Assembly: GCA_005877345.1 (NCBI GenBank)
Contig: VBPR01000020.1
Coordinates: 3,573 to 20,111 of the forward strand
Length of the DNA stretch: 16,539 bases
Direction: 5' to 3'
Origin: Nitrososphaerota archaeon
Lineage (GTDB): Archaea > Thermoproteota > Nitrososphaeria > Nitrososphaerales > Nitrososphaeraceae
The notes beneath the pieces are model-generated. The model saw nothing but the letters and a program-made list of their open reading frames with translations, did not search any database and had not been told where the DNA came from. Made by a program: the position numbers and the translations under genes. Within the stretch, counting starts at the first letter, position 1. Each line of letters begins with the position of its first letter. Shown here piece by piece: positions 1 to 7,283 of this stretch.

Positions 1-90
1 TTTTTACAATACTATTATTACGGTTCGCTGATGGGAGGACCAATTACAACAATGGATAATAAGATCCCATTAATACCTGAAAATAATTGA
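1..90 (+). CDS. C-terminal end of an unknown protein (partial, 5' end outside window)
   Basis: Frame 1 is open from the first base to a TGA at 88-90, giving 29 residues that contain YYYYGSLMGGPI and end in PENN. The other two forward frames are closed by stops within about 60 bases. The composition looks protein-like, but too little is left to name a family. It runs toward the broken receiver gene on the other strand. A chance open frame of this length is possible, so confidence is low to moderate. Confidence 0.4.
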   Translation, partial: FLQYYYYGSLMGGPITTMDNKIPLIPENN

Positions 91-100
91 TGTCGACGTT

Positions 101-112
101 CCTTCTAGAAGG
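101..112. repeat. 12-bp perfect palindrome between convergent gene ends
   Basis: CCTTCTAGAAGG is its own reverse complement. It lies 10 bases after the stop of the partial plus-strand frame and 25 bases before the 3' end of the minus-strand receiver remnant. Its role, if any, is unknown; it could be part of a shared 3' end. Confidence 0.3.
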
Positions 113-137
113 GAGATATTTTATGTGAATCTGATCA

Positions 138-433
138 TTAGGAAGGATATTTTTTCTGGACTTCGTAAGAATCCAACTGGGTATTCACTTCTATAATAAG
201 ATCGTGTAAACCTATTGGCTTCTGAAGGAATCCATTTATAATTTTCATTTTAGTATATTCTTGAAATAGAATATTATCTATTTCAAATGCAGTCATTAGT
301 ATCGTTCTTACGAAGCGATTTTGATCCTTTATCTTTCTTAAGAACTCCATTCCATTCAAGCCAGGCATTTTATAGTCAGATATTACCAATAGATGTTAAT
401 ATCATCCAAAGTTGAATCACAGAATACATTCAT
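138..433 (-). pseudogene. Broken response-regulator receiver (REC) domain
   Basis: The minus-strand frame ending at 138 reads (L)VISDYKMPGLNGMEFLRKIK and continues to the conserved lysine in FLQKP, the C-terminal two thirds of a CheY-like receiver; the D of SDYKMPG is the phosphorylation site. In frame, a TAA at 396-398 precedes it. The preceding sequence in another frame reads MNVFCDSTLDDINIY, which fits the receiver stretch just before the expected YDLVISDYK. The reading frame breaks at about 389-391, where the bases TG stand between TAT (Y) and GTA (V) in place of a Gly/Asp-Leu pair; this is best explained by a 4-base loss. The N-terminal acidic pair (usually DD) is not recognisable in the open frame, which extends to about 498 without a good start. 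Probably inactive. No kinase lies nearby in the window. Confidence 0.6.
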
Positions 434-509
434 CAGAGAATCAGATATTACGATAACGAGATAATAATGTAAAATGGTAGTTTTTATCTTAGGCTCCTCT
501 CATGCAGTT

Positions 510-517
510 AAAAAAAA
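510..517 (-). terminator. T-tract terminator after the TFB gene
   Basis: Read on the minus strand, a run of eight T follows the TFB stop codon by four bases. Archaeal RNA polymerase terminates at T-rich tracts without needing a hairpin, so this is the likely 3' end of the tfb transcript. Confidence 0.45.
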
Positions 518-521
518 CTAG

Positions 522-1427
522 TTAAATCAAATGGAGCTGGTTTTTTAAATCCATTGCTCGATTTCTAATAGTTACTTCCGTAACTCCCGCAGCATCTGCG
601 ATGTCAACCTGTCTTACTGTCTTCCCCTCCATTTGGAGTGATACATATAGTACTGCTCCCGCAAATCCCATGGGATCTTTCCCTGCAGAAAATTCTAATT
701 TGAGTGCTTTTTTCATAAGATCTCTTGCCTGCCTTGTCGTCCTTTCACTCAAATCGATTTTATTTGCAATTTTTTCTATACACTGGAAACAATTTATTTC
801 TGGTATTTTTCTTCCTAAGTGAAATACAATATCCCTGTAAATTTTTGCGATGGCTTTTCTGCTTATGTTACTTGCTTCAGCAAGTTCATCAATTGTCCTC
901 GACACTCCCAGTTCTCTGCACGATATATAAAGGCATGCAACAAGAGCAGCGCCTATAGTTCTGCCTCTTATTAATCCATCCTCTTGAACCTTTCTGTATG
1001 TGTATGCGGTTTTCTCAACTACTGAAGGTGTGAGACCTAATTTATCCTTCAGTTTATCCAATAACATGAAGGCTGTAGTAAAATTACGTGAAGTGCTATC
1101 ACGGAAAAGAGAACGCGAATCCCATATTCGTAGTCTATTCATTCTAGCTTGCATTCCTGAATCAATTAATTGTCCAGTAGAATCCTTGTTTGTTTTGCCA
1201 ATCATAGTCGACAAATTCATATCATGCACTGCGAGAGAATACGGCATACCTATTCTACTCTTATCTGTTTCAGGGTCATTGAAATTTCTCCATTCTTTAC
1301 CATCTTCTTCTATACCATCTACCACGACTGTTCCACAGTTACTACACACAATCTCACCGGATACTAAATCAGTAACCATCTTACTTTCTTTTATATTACA
1401 AATTGAACACGTAATTAGCTTTGACAT
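522..1427 (-). CDS. tfb: Transcription initiation factor IIB (TFB)
   Basis: This 301-residue protein has the TFB domain order. An N-terminal zinc ribbon has cysteines at residues 7, 10, 28 and 31 (CSIC...CSNCG), followed by the B-reader/linker with EEDGKEWRNF. Two cyclin-like repeats follow at about 110-200 and 205-300. The second repeat ends in the helix-turn-helix that reads the BRE (RQVDIADAAGVTEVTIRNRA). TFB bridges TBP bound at the TATA box and RNA polymerase, placing the polymerase for initiation. The length is normal. The ATG start is supported by a TATA box at 1444-1451 with a very short or absent leader. Members of the Nitrososphaeria usually carry several tfb copies, which may serve different promoters; whether this is the housekeeping copy cannot be told from the window. 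It is divergent from the region leading to the small zinc-ribbon gene. Confidence 0.95.
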   Translation of the reverse strand: MSKLITCSICNIKESKMVTDLVSGEIVCSNCGTVVVDGIEEDGKEWRNFNDPETDKSRIGMPYSLAVHDMNLSTMIGKTNKDSTGQLIDSGMQARMNRLRIWDSRSLFRDSTSRNFTTAFMLLDKLKDKLGLTPSVVEKTAYTYRKVQEDGLIRGRTIGAALVACLYISCRELGVSRTIDELAEASNISRKAIAKIYRDIVFHLGRKIPEINCFQCIEKIANKIDLSERTTRQARDLMKKALKLEFSAGKDPMGFAGAVLYVSLQMEGKTVRQVDIADAAGVTEVTIRNRAMDLKNQLHLI

Positions 1428-1705
1428 TATAACGATTTAAGTACTTATATATACGTTGATCAAGTATTTAAGCGTTGTACCATATGACTGATGAAAAACT
1501 AGCAAAAATATCGATATGAAGGTCGGATTGAGTTCTCCTTTTAAAGAATCTCCAAAATTAGAATATGACACTTTTATTGATATCTTAATTATTCGTTATA
1601 TACAAGGACAATAGATAAATGTCATTATCCAATCATTAGTCATTAACACGAATTGGATTTTGTAGCTCTTTTATAATATATTGTCTAAATAAGAGTAGAT
1701 TGACC
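1428..1705. other. Intergenic region between tfb and the zinc-ribbon gene
   Basis: It holds the tfb promoter on the left and the AT-rich promoter of the gene at 1706 on the right (TTATAATATA at 1671-1680, about 30 bases before the ATG). A short frame at 1516-1614 (32 codons, beginning MKVGLSS) resembles the start of the next gene (MRVGSYS) for only a few residues. I see no good promoter or ribosome site for it, so I do not call it a gene. Confidence 0.4.
1444..1451 (-). promoter_or_regulatory. TATA box of tfb
   Basis: On the minus strand the sequence is TATATAAG, centred about 20 bases before the tfb ATG. This is consistent with a leaderless or nearly leaderless transcript. Confidence 0.6.
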
Positions 1706-1921
1706 ATGAGGGTCGGATCTTACTCAAAGTCAGTACAATATCTGCTTGAAAAACATACTAAACGAACACTGTTTGAGAATAATCTTGAAAACGAAATCGA
1801 ATGCCCTAGATGTCATGATGTGATGACTTTATGTTCTGACTTTGATTTTCTCTATTATAAGTGTGAAGAGTGTCATCTGCCTCTCTATACTACTCCTAAT
1901 TCAGATTGTCAATTTAGCTGA
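1706..1921 (+). CDS. Small zinc-ribbon protein, function unknown
   Basis: The product has 71 residues. A basic/amphipathic N-terminal half (about 1-30) is followed by a zinc ribbon: C33-x2-C36 (CPRC) and C53-x2-C56 (CEEC), with an extra cysteine at 43. Such short ribbons usually bind zinc structurally and mediate nucleic-acid or protein contacts; the partner here is unknown. The ATG at 1706 is preferred over an in-frame TTG at 1700 because a TATA-like element (1671-1680) lies about 30 bases upstream. The gene stands alone between tfb and the NHL gene on its strand. It resembles the many small zinc-ribbon proteins of the Nitrososphaeria, but I cannot assign a family. Confidence 0.6.
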   Translation: MRVGSYSKSVQYLLEKHTKRTLFENNLENEIECPRCHDVMTLCSDFDFLYYKCEECHLPLYTTPNSDCQFS

Positions 1922-2053
1922 CTTAATTAAATTTACGATAATCCACATCCGTATGGAGGCACACAATCTTAGGGACTACTGATTACTAATGTTATAGAGA
2001 CATTAGGTTGCATACACATTTATTTTTGAATGCCATAATTTTTTATAGTTTCA

Positions 2054-3024
2054 ATGTCGGGTATAAGAAAATCTGTAACTTATTTGCTTATTGTAGCATT
2101 GTTTGGGATAATAATTTATCAAAATCCTTTTTGCTGTACTGCTGTATATTCTCAGGAAACGGAGCTCAAATATATAAAACAGCTCGGAATGAAAGGCATT
2201 GAAAAAGGACGGTTTGCTTTTCCTCGTAGTCAGTTGATAATCCTGGTAACATTTACGTAGGAGATACTGGGAACAAACGTATACAAAAATTCTCACCAAA
2301 TGGTACATTTCTTACTAGTTGGGGTTCTGAAGGAACTGGTAATGGAGAATTTTTGGGTTTGCATGACGTTACTGTTGACCCTAAAGGGAAATATATTTAC
2401 ACAGTTGAGCTTAAAAATCATCGAGTTCAAAAATTCAATCCTAATGGGATGTTCATCACAAAATGGGGCTTTAATGGCACTGGGGGTCGCGATTTTATGA
2501 GGGCCCCACATCAAATTGCGGTAAATTCTCTTGGCAATGTCTATTTGACTGATTCAAATGCTAACCAGATTCTAAAATTTTATGATAATGGTACTTTTAT
2601 AGGAACTCTCGGATCAAAGGGAGTAGGTCCAGGTCAATTTAATACTCCTCATGGGATTGCAATAGATGCTAATGACAATATTTACGTGACTGACATGAAA
2701 AATTATAGAGTTCAGGTTTTTGATAGTAAAGATACTTTTGTTAGACAGTGGGGGTCTTTAGGAATAGGTTTGGGTCAATTCTCTGAAACTGTCCCTGGTA
2801 TCGCAATTGACACTAATAATCGTGTGTACGTTGTAGATAAAATAAATTCGCAAGTTCATATGTTTGATAATACAGGGAACTATCTGTCTAGCTGGGGATC
2901 GGATGGCAAAGGTCCTCAACAGCTACACAAACCTGAAGATATTGCGGTAAATAATCAAGGAGAAGATATTTACATTACTGACACAAGAAACTCTAGAGTT
3001 CAAATATTACAGGTCATAGAATGA
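2054..3024 (+). pseudogene. Secreted six-bladed NHL-repeat propeller, split by a frameshift
   Basis: The first part (2054-2260) encodes a signal peptide or membrane anchor (hydrophobic core about residues 8-22, MSGIRKSVTYLLIVALFG) and the start of the propeller (GRFAFPRS). The rest lies in another frame from about 2230 to 3024. It contains six NHL blades with the pattern IAVD-x-GN-IYV-x-D...RVQKF: VDNPGNIYVGD, VTVDPKGKYIYTVE, IAVNSLGNVYLTD, IAIDANDNIYVTD, IAIDTNNRVYVVD and IAVNNQGEDIYITD. Joined, this makes one complete propeller of about 324 residues. The junction at 2231-2237 has CGT AGT CA GTT GAT, where PRS-(I)AVD is expected; four bases seem to be missing. ORFs starting at 2353 or 2300 are therefore fragments, not separate genes. 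NHL propellers are protein- or ligand-binding scaffolds, here probably on the cell surface. Either a recent pseudogene or a sequence error. Confidence 0.7.
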
Positions 3025-3090
3025 TAGGGAAAATTTTAGCGATACTTCAGGTTAAAAATTCTTAACATCAAAAAAATGCTAGGGTTTGAT

Positions 3091-3486
3091 TTACTTGAAG
3101 ATTACTCTTGTACTAGCTTTGATCTTTCCCAAAACATTCTCTTTTTCATTATTATGAGGAATGATTCTTCCTACTATATTTACAGGAGAATAAGCCAGAA
3201 TTTTTCCTTCTTCACTAATAGGAGTCGGTCCATAAAACAGACATAATGCACTGCCTTCCGGCCAATAGGCAACATCGAATATATTTACTTGCCTTTTCCC
3301 ATCTTCTTCCCTCTCAACAATCTGAGTCCTTTCAGTATATAGCTCATCTCCCCATCTATTGATTTTAACTTCAATAGGTAGGTTTTCAAGTATTGCCTGA
3401 ACAGTCTTTGGAGAACGTGAATCATCCAACTCTATCGAAATTTCTCTTCCAATATCCAGAAAAACGCCTTTAATCAGTCTTTTCAT
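3091..3486 (-). CDS. Cyclophilin-like fold protein (TM1367-like family)
   Basis: The 131-residue product matches the small cyclophilin-like beta-barrel family of archaea and bacteria: an N-terminal strand with a helix (PKTVQAILENLPIEVKINRWGDELYTE), then DVAYWPEGSALCLFYGPTP and YSPVNIVGRI near the C-terminus. The fold resembles peptidyl-prolyl isomerases, but the family lacks a demonstrated isomerase site, so function is open. The ATG at 3486 gives the usual length. It starts 26 bases after the zinc-ribbon gene at 3513-3812 on the same strand, so the two may be co-transcribed from the promoter before 3812. The identification rests on remembered sequence patterns, with good but not complete confidence. 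Confidence 0.75.
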   Translation of the reverse strand: MKRLIKGVFLDIGREISIELDDSRSPKTVQAILENLPIEVKINRWGDELYTERTQIVEREEDGKRQVNIFDVAYWPEGSALCLFYGPTPISEEGKILAYSPVNIVGRIIPHNNEKENVLGKIKASTRVIFK

Positions 3487-3512
3487 GATATCAACTTAAC
3501 TATCTCACCGTA

Positions 3513-3812
3513 TTAAATTCTCTTACGATCAATAATCTTTGAACGGTGCCATGGTCTGGTTCTAACTTTCTGATTACAGTCTTTACAACGCAATATATGT
3601 TTTGGATATTTCAATTCGCAGGTAGAACAATAATTAAAAAAATTATAATCAATTCTGCTGGGAATTGGTCTTAATCGAACTCCTTTTCTTATGGAGCTAA
3701 CTAAACCGGGGGACAATGGTTCATGATCCGATCTAAACTCAGAATTAGTATTATAGAACGTGGATCCTGAAAATTCAGACTCAGACACTTGGTTACTCTT
3801 ATTCAATACCAT
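3513..3812 (-). CDS. Small zinc-ribbon protein with basic C-terminus
   Basis: The product has 99 residues. The first 40 or so are polar and probably disordered. A C4 zinc ribbon follows with C62-x2-C65 (CSTC) and C76-x2-C79 (CKDC), and then a basic tail (RTRPWHRSKIIDRKRI). The basic end suggests nucleic-acid contact, but this is inference. The ATG at 3812 is preceded on the minus strand by an AT-rich element (TTTATTTG-like, about 3824-3831) at promoter distance. The cyclophilin-like gene follows 26 bases downstream, so they are likely an operon. I recognise the general type but no named family. Confidence 0.6.
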   Translation of the reverse strand: MVLNKSNQVSESEFSGSTFYNTNSEFRSDHEPLSPGLVSSIRKGVRLRPIPSRIDYNFFNYCSTCELKYPKHILRCKDCNQKVRTRPWHRSKIIDRKRI

Positions 3813-3833
3813 TTAAAAATCCCCAAATAAATT

Positions 3834-3847
3834 AAAAAAGAAAAAAA
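3834..3847 (-). terminator. T-rich terminator of hsp20
   Basis: On the minus strand the 3' flank of hsp20 contains T7-C-T6 about 20-30 bases after the stop codon, a typical archaeal oligo-T termination signal. The same stretch sits just upstream of the promoter of the next minus-strand gene. Confidence 0.5.
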
Positions 3848-3868
3848 TGATTTAGTTGACTAGTAGAG

Positions 3869-4399
3869 CTACTCAACTTTTATTTCTTTTGATTTCGGCT
3901 TCGGAGATTTTTTGAACTGTATCTTTAATTCCAATATTCCGTTAATGTAGCTGGCCTTAGTAGAGTCAGTGTCTAATTCTTTTTCTACAGGAAGCTCTGT
4001 ATGATATTTCTTATTACCTTTTTCTGCATGTATAGTTACCAGCCCTTCTTCCATTGATACCTTTACGTCTTCTTTAGTTATGCCTGGCATCTCTGCTGTA
4101 ATTACCATTGTATTCTCCTTTTCATTGAATCTGGTATCTACGAGTGGCTGGCGTACAGTACTTTGTTCTATCAGTCCCTTCGAAGAAGGTCTTATATTAC
4201 CAAACTCTCTTATGTGAGGTTTTCCCTCAGGTCCTATAGTGATTTGGTATCCGTAGAAATACGGCGAAGTCTGTGAAGTGGTAGTGCTAGTTTCTCTTAC
4301 CGTTCTGAACATCCTGTTTAGCATGTCCTCAGCCTCCGAAAATTCCTTGTCTATCTGCTCAAAAAATCTATCTCTAAATCCCCATGGATCTCTCCACAA
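3869..4399 (-). CDS. hsp20: Small heat-shock protein, Hsp20/alpha-crystallin family
   Basis: The 176-residue protein has an amphipathic N-terminal arm (WRDPWGFRDRFFEQIDKEF). The alpha-crystallin domain runs from about residue 85 to 165 (LVDTRFNEKENTMVITAEMPGITKEDVKVSMEEG...), with the late NGILEL motif. The C-terminal IKV stands in for the I-x-I/V motif that docks into neighbouring subunits. Such proteins form oligomers that hold unfolding proteins without ATP. The start is a TTG at 4399: no in-frame ATG exists before an upstream TGA, and AGGTGA lies 9 bases before it. A TATA box (4439-4451) and an inverted repeat at the predicted transcription start (4415-4430) suggest repressor control of the stress response. 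Single gene with its own terminator. Confidence 0.92.
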   Translation of the reverse strand: MWRDPWGFRDRFFEQIDKEFSEAEDMLNRMFRTVRETSTTTSQTSPYFYGYQITIGPEGKPHIREFGNIRPSSKGLIEQSTVRQPLVDTRFNEKENTMVITAEMPGITKEDVKVSMEEGLVTIHAEKGNKKYHTELPVEKELDTDSTKASYINGILELKIQFKKSPKPKSKEIKVE

Positions 4400-4408
4400 T
4401 TTTGCATA

Positions 4409-4414
4409 TCACCT
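4409..4414 (-). promoter_or_regulatory. Ribosome binding site deciding the hsp20 TTG start
   Basis: On the minus strand the sequence is AGGTGA, nine bases before the TTG at 4399. It supports a leadered mRNA and the TTG start; the nearby ATG at 4403-4405 region is out of frame. Confidence 0.6.
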
Positions 4415-4430
4415 GACATTATGTAATGTC
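4415..4430. promoter_or_regulatory. Inverted-repeat operator at the hsp20 transcription start
   Basis: GACATTA-TG-TAATGTC has two perfect 7-base arms around a 2-base centre. With the TATA box centred near 4445, transcription should begin near 4419, inside this repeat. A dimeric repressor bound here would block initiation, as heat-shock regulators do in some archaea. The protein that binds is not identifiable from the window. Confidence 0.55.
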
Positions 4431-4438
4431 TATTACAA

Positions 4439-4451
4439 TATATATATTTTT
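4439..4451 (-). promoter_or_regulatory. TATA box of hsp20
   Basis: A strong alternating TATATATA tract, centred about 46 bases before the TTG start, implies a leader of about 20 bases that carries the ribosome binding site. Confidence 0.6.
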
Positions 4452-4604
4452 CTCCTAACATGATAATCCTTATGACTATTTGGGGGCGAAAATATTCCTG
4501 AACTAACATCGAAATCAATTAGTCAGGCTTGTTATTTTTATATTGACAAGAATGGAATAGCTTTATCGACCATTCCTTATTGAAAAATGTACACTGGATT
4601 ATTA

Positions 4605-4946
4605 TTAAACAGGGCCTATTGCGGTGGGCAACAGAACACCTATAACAGTAGTGATTATCCATATACCTACTGCTACTATCAAGGCTTTTAGCCACCCCAT
4701 GTGATAAATTGCTTTTAGAGCCAATAGCCATGCTATTCCACCCAATACAGCAGAAAGAAAACCATTTCCTAGCAGAACATAGGTAATTCCATATACTATC
4801 GATCCTATGATTGCAGTAAATAGGGCTAATTTCATACTCCTTCTTTGTCTCATAAATAAAGTTACTACGTAAATTACGAGAGTAGAAACTAGTAATCCGA
4901 TAAGAAAAATAATGATTGAAGTGGCGCTAAGATTTTCAACTGTCAC
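4605..4946 (-). CDS. Small four-helix membrane protein, function unknown
   Basis: The 113-residue product is almost entirely hydrophobic, with four predicted membrane segments at about 9-31, 40-60, 63-80 and 86-107. They are separated by short basic loops such as MRQRRSMK after the first segment, which puts that loop in the cytoplasm by the positive-inside rule. No catalytic or channel motif is seen. The start is a GTG at 4946; no in-frame ATG is available upstream. A TATA-like CTATTTAAATAA (4971-4982) lies about 30 bases before it. It is divergent from the dps gene, with under 90 bases between the two starts. Function unknown. Confidence 0.6.
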   Translation of the reverse strand: MTVENLSATSIIIFLIGLLVSTLVIYVVTLFMRQRRSMKLALFTAIIGSIVYGITYVLLGNGFLSAVLGGIAWLLALKAIYHMGWLKALIVAVGIWIITTVIGVLLPTAIGPV

Positions 4947-4970
4947 TGGTACATTACAAATTATCTACAA

Positions 4971-4982
4971 TTATTTAAATAG
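4971..4982 (-). promoter_or_regulatory. TATA box of the small membrane protein gene
   Basis: CTATTTAAATAA on the minus strand, centred about 30 bases before the GTG at 4946. It lies back to back with the dps promoter. Confidence 0.45.
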
Positions 4983-5004
4983 ACGATTGGGATAGTTCTC
5001 AACC

Positions 5005-5015
5005 GATTTATACTA
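5005..5015 (+). promoter_or_regulatory. TATA box of dps
   Basis: GATTTATACTA is centred about 24 bases before the ATG at 5034. The spacing implies a leaderless transcript. Confidence 0.55.
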
Positions 5016-5033
5016 TGTAGATCATTTAATTGT

Positions 5034-5540
5034 ATGAACAGGTCCAAATCAAAGACAGTAAATATTTTAGATAAAATAGACACAGGAATTTCCCGTGAGA
5101 ATTTGCAAAAGATTTCGAATATCTTAAATGACGATTTAGCAGATGAATATGTACTTTTAACAAAGACAAGAAACTACCATTGGAATGTTGAGGATCCTAG
5201 ATTCAATGATCTGCACAAGTTTTTTGAAGAACAATATGAACTAATATCTGCTGCAGTTGATGAAGTCGCAGAAAGAGTAAGAGCTGTTGGGGGCAGGACA
5301 AGGGCTACATTGAAAGAGTTCATAAATTCTTCTCAAATAAGGGAAGAAGTAGGCTCGTATCCTGATGCTGATACTATGCTAGGGAACCTTTTGTCCGACC
5401 ATGAGACCATAATTAAGACACTTAGGAAGAACGTCAAGGAATGTCAAGACCTAAACGATGAAGGAACCGCCAACTTTCTAACAGATAAAATGGAAGAACA
5501 TGAAAAAATGGCCTGGATGTTGAGATCTTTTATATCCTAA
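5034..5540 (+). CDS. dps: Dps-family ferritin-like DNA-protecting protein
   Basis: The product has 168 residues, normal for Dps. The ferroxidase signature is intact: H49 in NYHWN, H61 in DLHKFF, and D76/E80 in VDEVAERV. The spacings of 12, 15 and 4 residues match the intersubunit iron site of Dps proteins. The basic N-terminal tail (MNRSKSKTVN) could bind DNA, as in some Dps proteins. Dps dodecamers oxidise Fe(II) with hydrogen peroxide and store the iron, protecting DNA from hydroxyl radicals; this fits an aerobic organism with iron- and copper-rich metabolism. A TATA box at 5005-5015 supports the ATG. It is a single gene, divergent from a small membrane protein and convergent with the phosphatase gene. 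Confidence 0.93.
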   Translation: MNRSKSKTVNILDKIDTGISRENLQKISNILNDDLADEYVLLTKTRNYHWNVEDPRFNDLHKFFEEQYELISAAVDEVAERVRAVGGRTRATLKEFINSSQIREEVGSYPDADTMLGNLLSDHETIIKTLRKNVKECQDLNDEGTANFLTDKMEEHEKMAWMLRSFIS

Positions 5541-5675
5541 CATTGCGTTGTCAATTTGGCACTCATGCTAGTTGATATTCTCCCAGGCAAACATAATAAA
5601 ATTTTGATGAAGGTTCTCATTAGAATCTGATATGGTAGTCTGTAAAAATTATAAGCAGAGATTAAGAAAAGGAGT

Positions 5676-5681
5676 AAAAAA
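5676..5681 (-). terminator. Possible T-tract terminator of the phosphatase gene
   Basis: Six consecutive T on the minus strand, about 28 bases after the stop codon at 5709, in the convergent space between dps and the phosphatase gene. It is short, so the call is weak. No other structure is seen in 5541-5708. Confidence 0.3.
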
Positions 5682-5708
5682 TTATCAAGCTTCATCTTCT
5701 GTTACCGA

Positions 5709-7283
5709 CTAATTCAGAGAAGAGAATGGATCCTTTTCATTTGTGCTTGTGCTCTTTTCTCCGTGATGGTCATTCTTATCATTATCAATAGGCTCAGAAT
5801 TATCTGACGGTCCAATTAAGCCCCTCACATTAGATTTGTCATCTGTAGACTTATCTGACGAAGATAAGTCTGCTTTATTTTCATTATCTAGAGACTTTGG
5901 TTTGTCATCTGTTAGTTCGTCTTTGCTAATTTCTTTTGTTACAGCTGGTTTATCCTCTTGTACTTTTTGCTCTGAGAGTGGTTTGGCTTTAGTGTCTTTT
6001 TTATCTGATACTGCTTTGGCCTTGGTGTCAGTAGCTGCATTATCGTTAAGTTTGTAGGTTATAGTTGGTTTATCCTCTTGTACTTTTTGCTCTGAGAGTG
6101 GTTTGGCTTTAGTGTCTTTTTTATCTGAGAGTGGTTGAGCTGTAGTGTCAGTAGCTGCATTATCGTTAAGTTTGTAGGTTATAGTTGGTTTGCCATTCTC
6201 ATCTTTTTCTATTAGTGGTTTGGCTTTAGTATCTACTTTGTCTGATAGTGGTTTGGTTTTAGTATCTACTTTATCAGATACTTCTTTGGACTTAGTATCA
6301 GTAACAATATTATCACTGATGCGTTCAATTATTTTCTTCTTTACCGTTTTGGATATACTAAAATGATCGAGTGTAGCACCATCATTAGTAACGAATTTGG
6401 CATCTAATTTATCATCAGAAATATGCATGTCCAAAATACCAAATTTTGAATCCTGCTGATATGCCATGAATGGAGCTGAGTCTGACAAACCATGTAAATT
6501 AACTCCACCAGTTCCTACTATTGCGAAAATTACACCTTCAGGATTTTCGTAATCTGTCTTGGTATTACTTGTTACTATCGGCTCTGATGATGACTTTTGA
6601 TTAAATTTTAGAGGAAGACTTCTCTCGTAGTTATGCACGTGACCTTGTAGAACAAGATCCACTCCGTATTTATCAAACAGTGGATGAAATAATTCTCTAG
6701 ATTCTTTATTTCCTGCACAGTCTGATTCCTTGCACGTGTTTGGAGAAGAGTAAAATGGATAATGCATAGTAACGATTATCCATTTGATATCTGGATTATT
6801 TGCAGCCTTTCTAAGATCGTTCACTACAAAACTATATTGTTCAGAATCGGTACCGAATTTTTCTTCCGTTGCCATGGTTAATACATGTACGTTGTGAATA
6901 TCAAAAGAATAATACGGTTTTGAAAGTCCGAAATGAGTGAGGTATGAATTAACGAGGCTATCCTTCCCATCATCATGATTTCCAAAATTTATTTTTGTAA
7001 TTGAATCTACTGGTTTTATGAGATCAAGCCAGCACGTAGAAGTTTTCTCATAAGAGTAGTCTCCGAGTGCCAATAATAATTGAGGATTCATACTCTTTGC
7101 ATTATTCACTGTTTTTTCAGTATTGCTAGAACAACCCCAATCTCCAGCTGCAACAATATGTGTGTCAGATGCGGCAAGTACCTTTTGTAAAAATGGTGGC
7201 GCATACGCTACTATTGCGAGTAACAATAAAGACACGATTGAGAAGAGCAATTTTATGTGAATATTCTGAGGATATTGAATCAA
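5709..7283 (-). CDS. Secreted purple-acid-phosphatase-like metallophosphoesterase with repetitive tail
   Basis: The 524-residue protein has a signal peptide (hydrophobic core about 11-28, likely cleaved near 38) and a calcineurin-like phosphoesterase domain at about 41-310. All metal-binding motifs of purple acid phosphatases are present: GDWG (D48), GDYSY (D75, Y78), GNHDD (N102, H103), MHYP (H174) and GHVHNYER (H215, H217). The tyrosine in GDxxY is the ligand giving the class its colour. It should hydrolyse phosphate monoesters outside the cell. From about 320 on, the tail is Lys/Asp/Ser-rich and repetitive, including two nearly identical 40-residue units (about 368-447); it may attach the enzyme to the surface or act as a spacer. 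The start is a TTG at 7283: no ATG fits, and a TATA-like tract lies about 20 bases upstream. A paralogue lies at 12608-13771. Confidence 0.85.
   Translation of the reverse strand: MIQYPQNIHIKLLFSIVSLLLLAIVAYAPPFLQKVLAASDTHIVAAGDWGCSSNTEKTVNNAKSMNPQLLLALGDYSYEKTSTCWLDLIKPVDSITKINFGNHDDGKDSLVNSYLTHFGLSKPYYSFDIHNVHVLTMATEEKFGTDSEQYSFVVNDLRKAANNPDIKWIIVTMHYPFYSSPNTCKESDCAGNKESRELFHPLFDKYGVDLVLQGHVHNYERSLPLKFNQKSSSEPIVTSNTKTDYENPEGVIFAIVGTGGVNLHGLSDSAPFMAYQQDSKFGILDMHISDDKLDAKFVTNDGATLDHFSISKTVKKKIIERISDNIVTDTKSKEVSDKVDTKTKPLSDKVDTKAKPLIEKDENGKPTITYKLNDNAATDTTAQPLSDKKDTKAKPLSEQKVQEDKPTITYKLNDNAATDTKAKAVSDKKDTKAKPLSEQKVQEDKPAVTKEISKDELTDDKPKSLDNENKADLSSSDKSTDDKSNVRGLIGPSDNSEPIDNDKNDHHGEKSTSTNEKDPFSSLN
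5941..6180 (-). repeat. Two tandem 120-bp coding repeats in the phosphatase tail
   Basis: Segments 5941-6060 and 6061-6180 align without gaps and differ at about 10 of 120 positions. A more diverged partial copy continues to about 6300. Each unit encodes 40 residues built on D-T-K-A-K-P-L-S plus KVQEDKPTITYKLNDNAATD. The exact multiple of three keeps the frame, so copy number can change without breaking the protein. Confidence 0.85.

Noticed and set aside
1000..1440. Plus-strand ORF of 146 codons opposite tfb
   Set aside because: The tfb frame on the other strand has a complete conserved protein and promoter; this frame has no recognisable domain.
1484..1614. Two short frames (11 and 32 codons) between tfb and the zinc-ribbon gene
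   Set aside because: They are short, the promoter spacing is poor, and no domain is recognisable; the similarity of MKVGLSS to the next gene's MRVGSYS covers only a few residues.
2300..2500. Separate gene starting inside the NHL region
   Set aside because: The frame is a shadow overlapping the propeller; the true continuation is the frame reading AVDNPGNIYVGD onward.
5836..6057. Plus-strand ORF of 73 codons
   Set aside because: It is a shadow of the repetitive tail of the phosphatase; its Ser/Leu/Val-rich sequence is the reverse of the Asp/Lys repeats.
5941..6300. Possible CRISPR array
   Set aside because: The repeats are 120-bp coding units without unique spacers and are in frame with the phosphatase.
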